From an uncultured Clostridium sp. (GTDB lineage Bacteria; Bacillota; Clostridia; Peptostreptococcales; Peptostreptococcaceae), in the NCBI GenBank assembly GCA_900539645.1, contig UQCY01000097.1, positions 1 through 6,840 of the forward strand: a DNA stretch of 6,840 bases, read 5' to 3'. How positions within the stretch are numbered: position 1 is the first letter of the stretch; each line of letters opens with the position of its first letter. Shown in pieces: positions 5,846 through 6,840 of the stretch. The notes under the pieces are model-generated. The model made no database searches, had not been told where the DNA came from, and was given only the letters and a program-made list of their open reading frames with translations. The position numbers and the translations under genes are program-made.

Positions 5846-6583
5846 ATGACAGCATTAAAACCTTACTTAAATTATTTGAAGATAAACATGAAGACATACT
5901 TCATAGTAGTAACAACTGTAATGTTATTAATACTAGGAATTGGATTTGTTATGAGCTATATATACTTAGACTCAGTGCAGGGTGGAGCTGCTACAAAAGC
6001 TGGTGGAATGTCGTTCAGCTCTATGTATGGTAGTATGTCCGGAGTGGCTATGGTATATGGAATATTACTTTCGACAGTAGAATTTAGCACAATGATGAAC
6101 ATGAGAGCGGATAGAAAATCTATAATAATTGCATCAACAATATCTTTAATAGAATTTACAATTATTAGTATGATTATATTCTCAATACTTCTAATAGGAG
6201 CTGAGAACCTAATGCAAGCAATAAGCCCAATTCCACTAGTATATAAAAGATTGGATATTATGGAGTATTTAGGATTGATAATAATTCAGTCTTCTGCAGG
6301 TCTTGTTTTAGGAGCATTATTCTATAGATTTGGTGGAATAAAAATGATGATAGGAATTACTGTATTAGCATCAATAGTAGTACTGTTTGGTGTAAGTCCA
6401 AGTAGTTTTATACAGGCACTAGGGTATAAAATATTATACTATATTGAAATTGCTTTAGAAAATTATGAAGTTCTATTAACAGTTATATTTACTCTATTAA
6501 TGTATACTATTTACTGGTTAATTATGAGAAAAGCACCTATAAAAGAATACTCTAAAAAGAATTTACTAAGAATAGATGAATAG
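5846..6583 (+). CDS. ABC transporter permease, six-helix membrane protein (YtrC/D-like context)
   Basis: Integral membrane protein of 245 aa with about six hydrophobic helices near 18-40, 64-83, 92-118, 140-162, 165-185 and 207-227. A basic end (MRKAPIKEYSKKN) fits a cytoplasmic C-terminus. There is no signal peptide or enzyme motif. It starts one base after the ATPase frame's stop, with its GAGGTG ribosome binding site (5833-5838) inside that gene, so it was probably translationally coupled to it. Position after a YtrA-type regulator and an ABC ATPase makes it the membrane subunit of that exporter-type transporter, probably working as a homodimer; the substrate is unknown. Its frame is intact even though its ATPase is broken, and ribosomes stopping early at 5460 may lower its translation. 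The family call rests mainly on context and topology. Confidence 0.8.
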   Translation: MTALKPYLNYLKINMKTYFIVVTTVMLLILGIGFVMSYIYLDSVQGGAATKAGGMSFSSMYGSMSGVAMVYGILLSTVEFSTMMNMRADRKSIIIASTISLIEFTIISMIIFSILLIGAENLMQAISPIPLVYKRLDIMEYLGLIIIQSSAGLVLGALFYRFGGIKMMIGITVLASIVVLFGVSPSSFIQALGYKILYYIEIALENYEVLLTVIFTLLMYTIYWLIMRKAPIKEYSKKNLLRIDE

Positions 6584-6618
6584 TATTTTAAGATTATAGT
6601 ACATTTTGTAAACTTATG

Positions 6619-6671
6619 AAACGGTTTGAAGTTTTAAATTTATCAAAGCTTTAAACCGTTTTTTATTTTTT
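6619..6671 (+). terminator. Strong intrinsic terminator of the GntR/ABC operon
   Basis: Bases 6619-6635 pair with 6645-6661 in a 17-bp stem with two G-U wobbles and a 9-nt loop. The outer 9 bp (AAACGGTTT with AAACCGTTT) are perfect. The tail is a long T-run, TTTTTTATTTTTT. It starts 35 nt after the permease stop. Confidence 0.92.
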
Positions 6672-6840
6672 GTGTTAACAAGTATAGAATACAATACAGA
6701 ATGTTAAAAATATATTGAAATTAGGCTATGACAAGGTTTTAACACCTCTAAAATTGTATAAATATTCAAAAAATTTTTTATTTACGACAAAATATAAAAA
6801 AATTTTCTTATGATAAATGAGTATAATAATAAAAAAATAT
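6672..6840. other. A+T-rich intergenic tail with no supported gene
   Basis: No reading frame with a ribosome binding site is seen on either strand. A TATAAT at 6822-6827 could be the -10 of a gene beyond the window, but no -35 accompanies it at 16-18 bp. Confidence 0.5.

Overview
The window looks like the chromosome of a low-GC Gram-positive anaerobe of the Clostridia. Non-coding DNA is extremely A+T-rich, ribosome binding sites are strong purine runs (AAAGGAGG type), codon use is A/T-biased and several genes start with TTG. The dxr-rseP-ispG gene order is typical of Clostridia. The proteins read most like Peptostreptococcaceae, but that family placement is an impression, not a demonstrated result.

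Region 1 (1-3646, + strand). A terminator for an off-window upstream gene is followed by an extended -10 promoter, a leader of about 130 nt, and a compact housekeeping operon. The operon is dxr (second step of the MEP isoprenoid pathway), rseP (site-2 intramembrane metalloprotease) and ispG (Fe4S4 enzyme, penultimate MEP step). It ends at an intrinsic hairpin that also has a T-run on the other side, so it may serve both strands.

Region 2 (3650-3825). This gap between two convergent genes holds an isolated, relatively G+C-rich set of nested and mutually exclusive inverted repeats (3676-3781). No terminator T-run goes with it, and it is the least explained structure in the window.

Region 3 (3826-4731, - strand). 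A two-domain sulfurtransferase of the rhodanese / 3-mercaptopyruvate sulfurtransferase type. Its real start is an internal TTG behind a good Shine-Dalgarno, and a 17-bp palindrome lies just upstream, near the expected transcription start.

Region 4 (4830-6671, + strand). A YtrA-type operon: promoter, inverted-repeat operator candidate, short GntR-family repressor, ABC-transporter ATPase and a six-helix permease, closed by a strong terminator. The ATPase gene is broken. An internal deletion joins the middle of Walker A to the segment just after Walker B and shifts the frame, removing the nucleotide-binding core while leaving regulator, ribosome binding sites, permease and terminator intact. The permease therefore appears to lack its cognate motor.

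The final 169 bases (6672-6840) are A+T-rich and hold no gene I can support. I found no CRISPR array, tRNA, rRNA or complete mobile element. No convincing wholly new system is visible. The most notable items are the recently broken transporter and the convergent-gene palindrome cluster.
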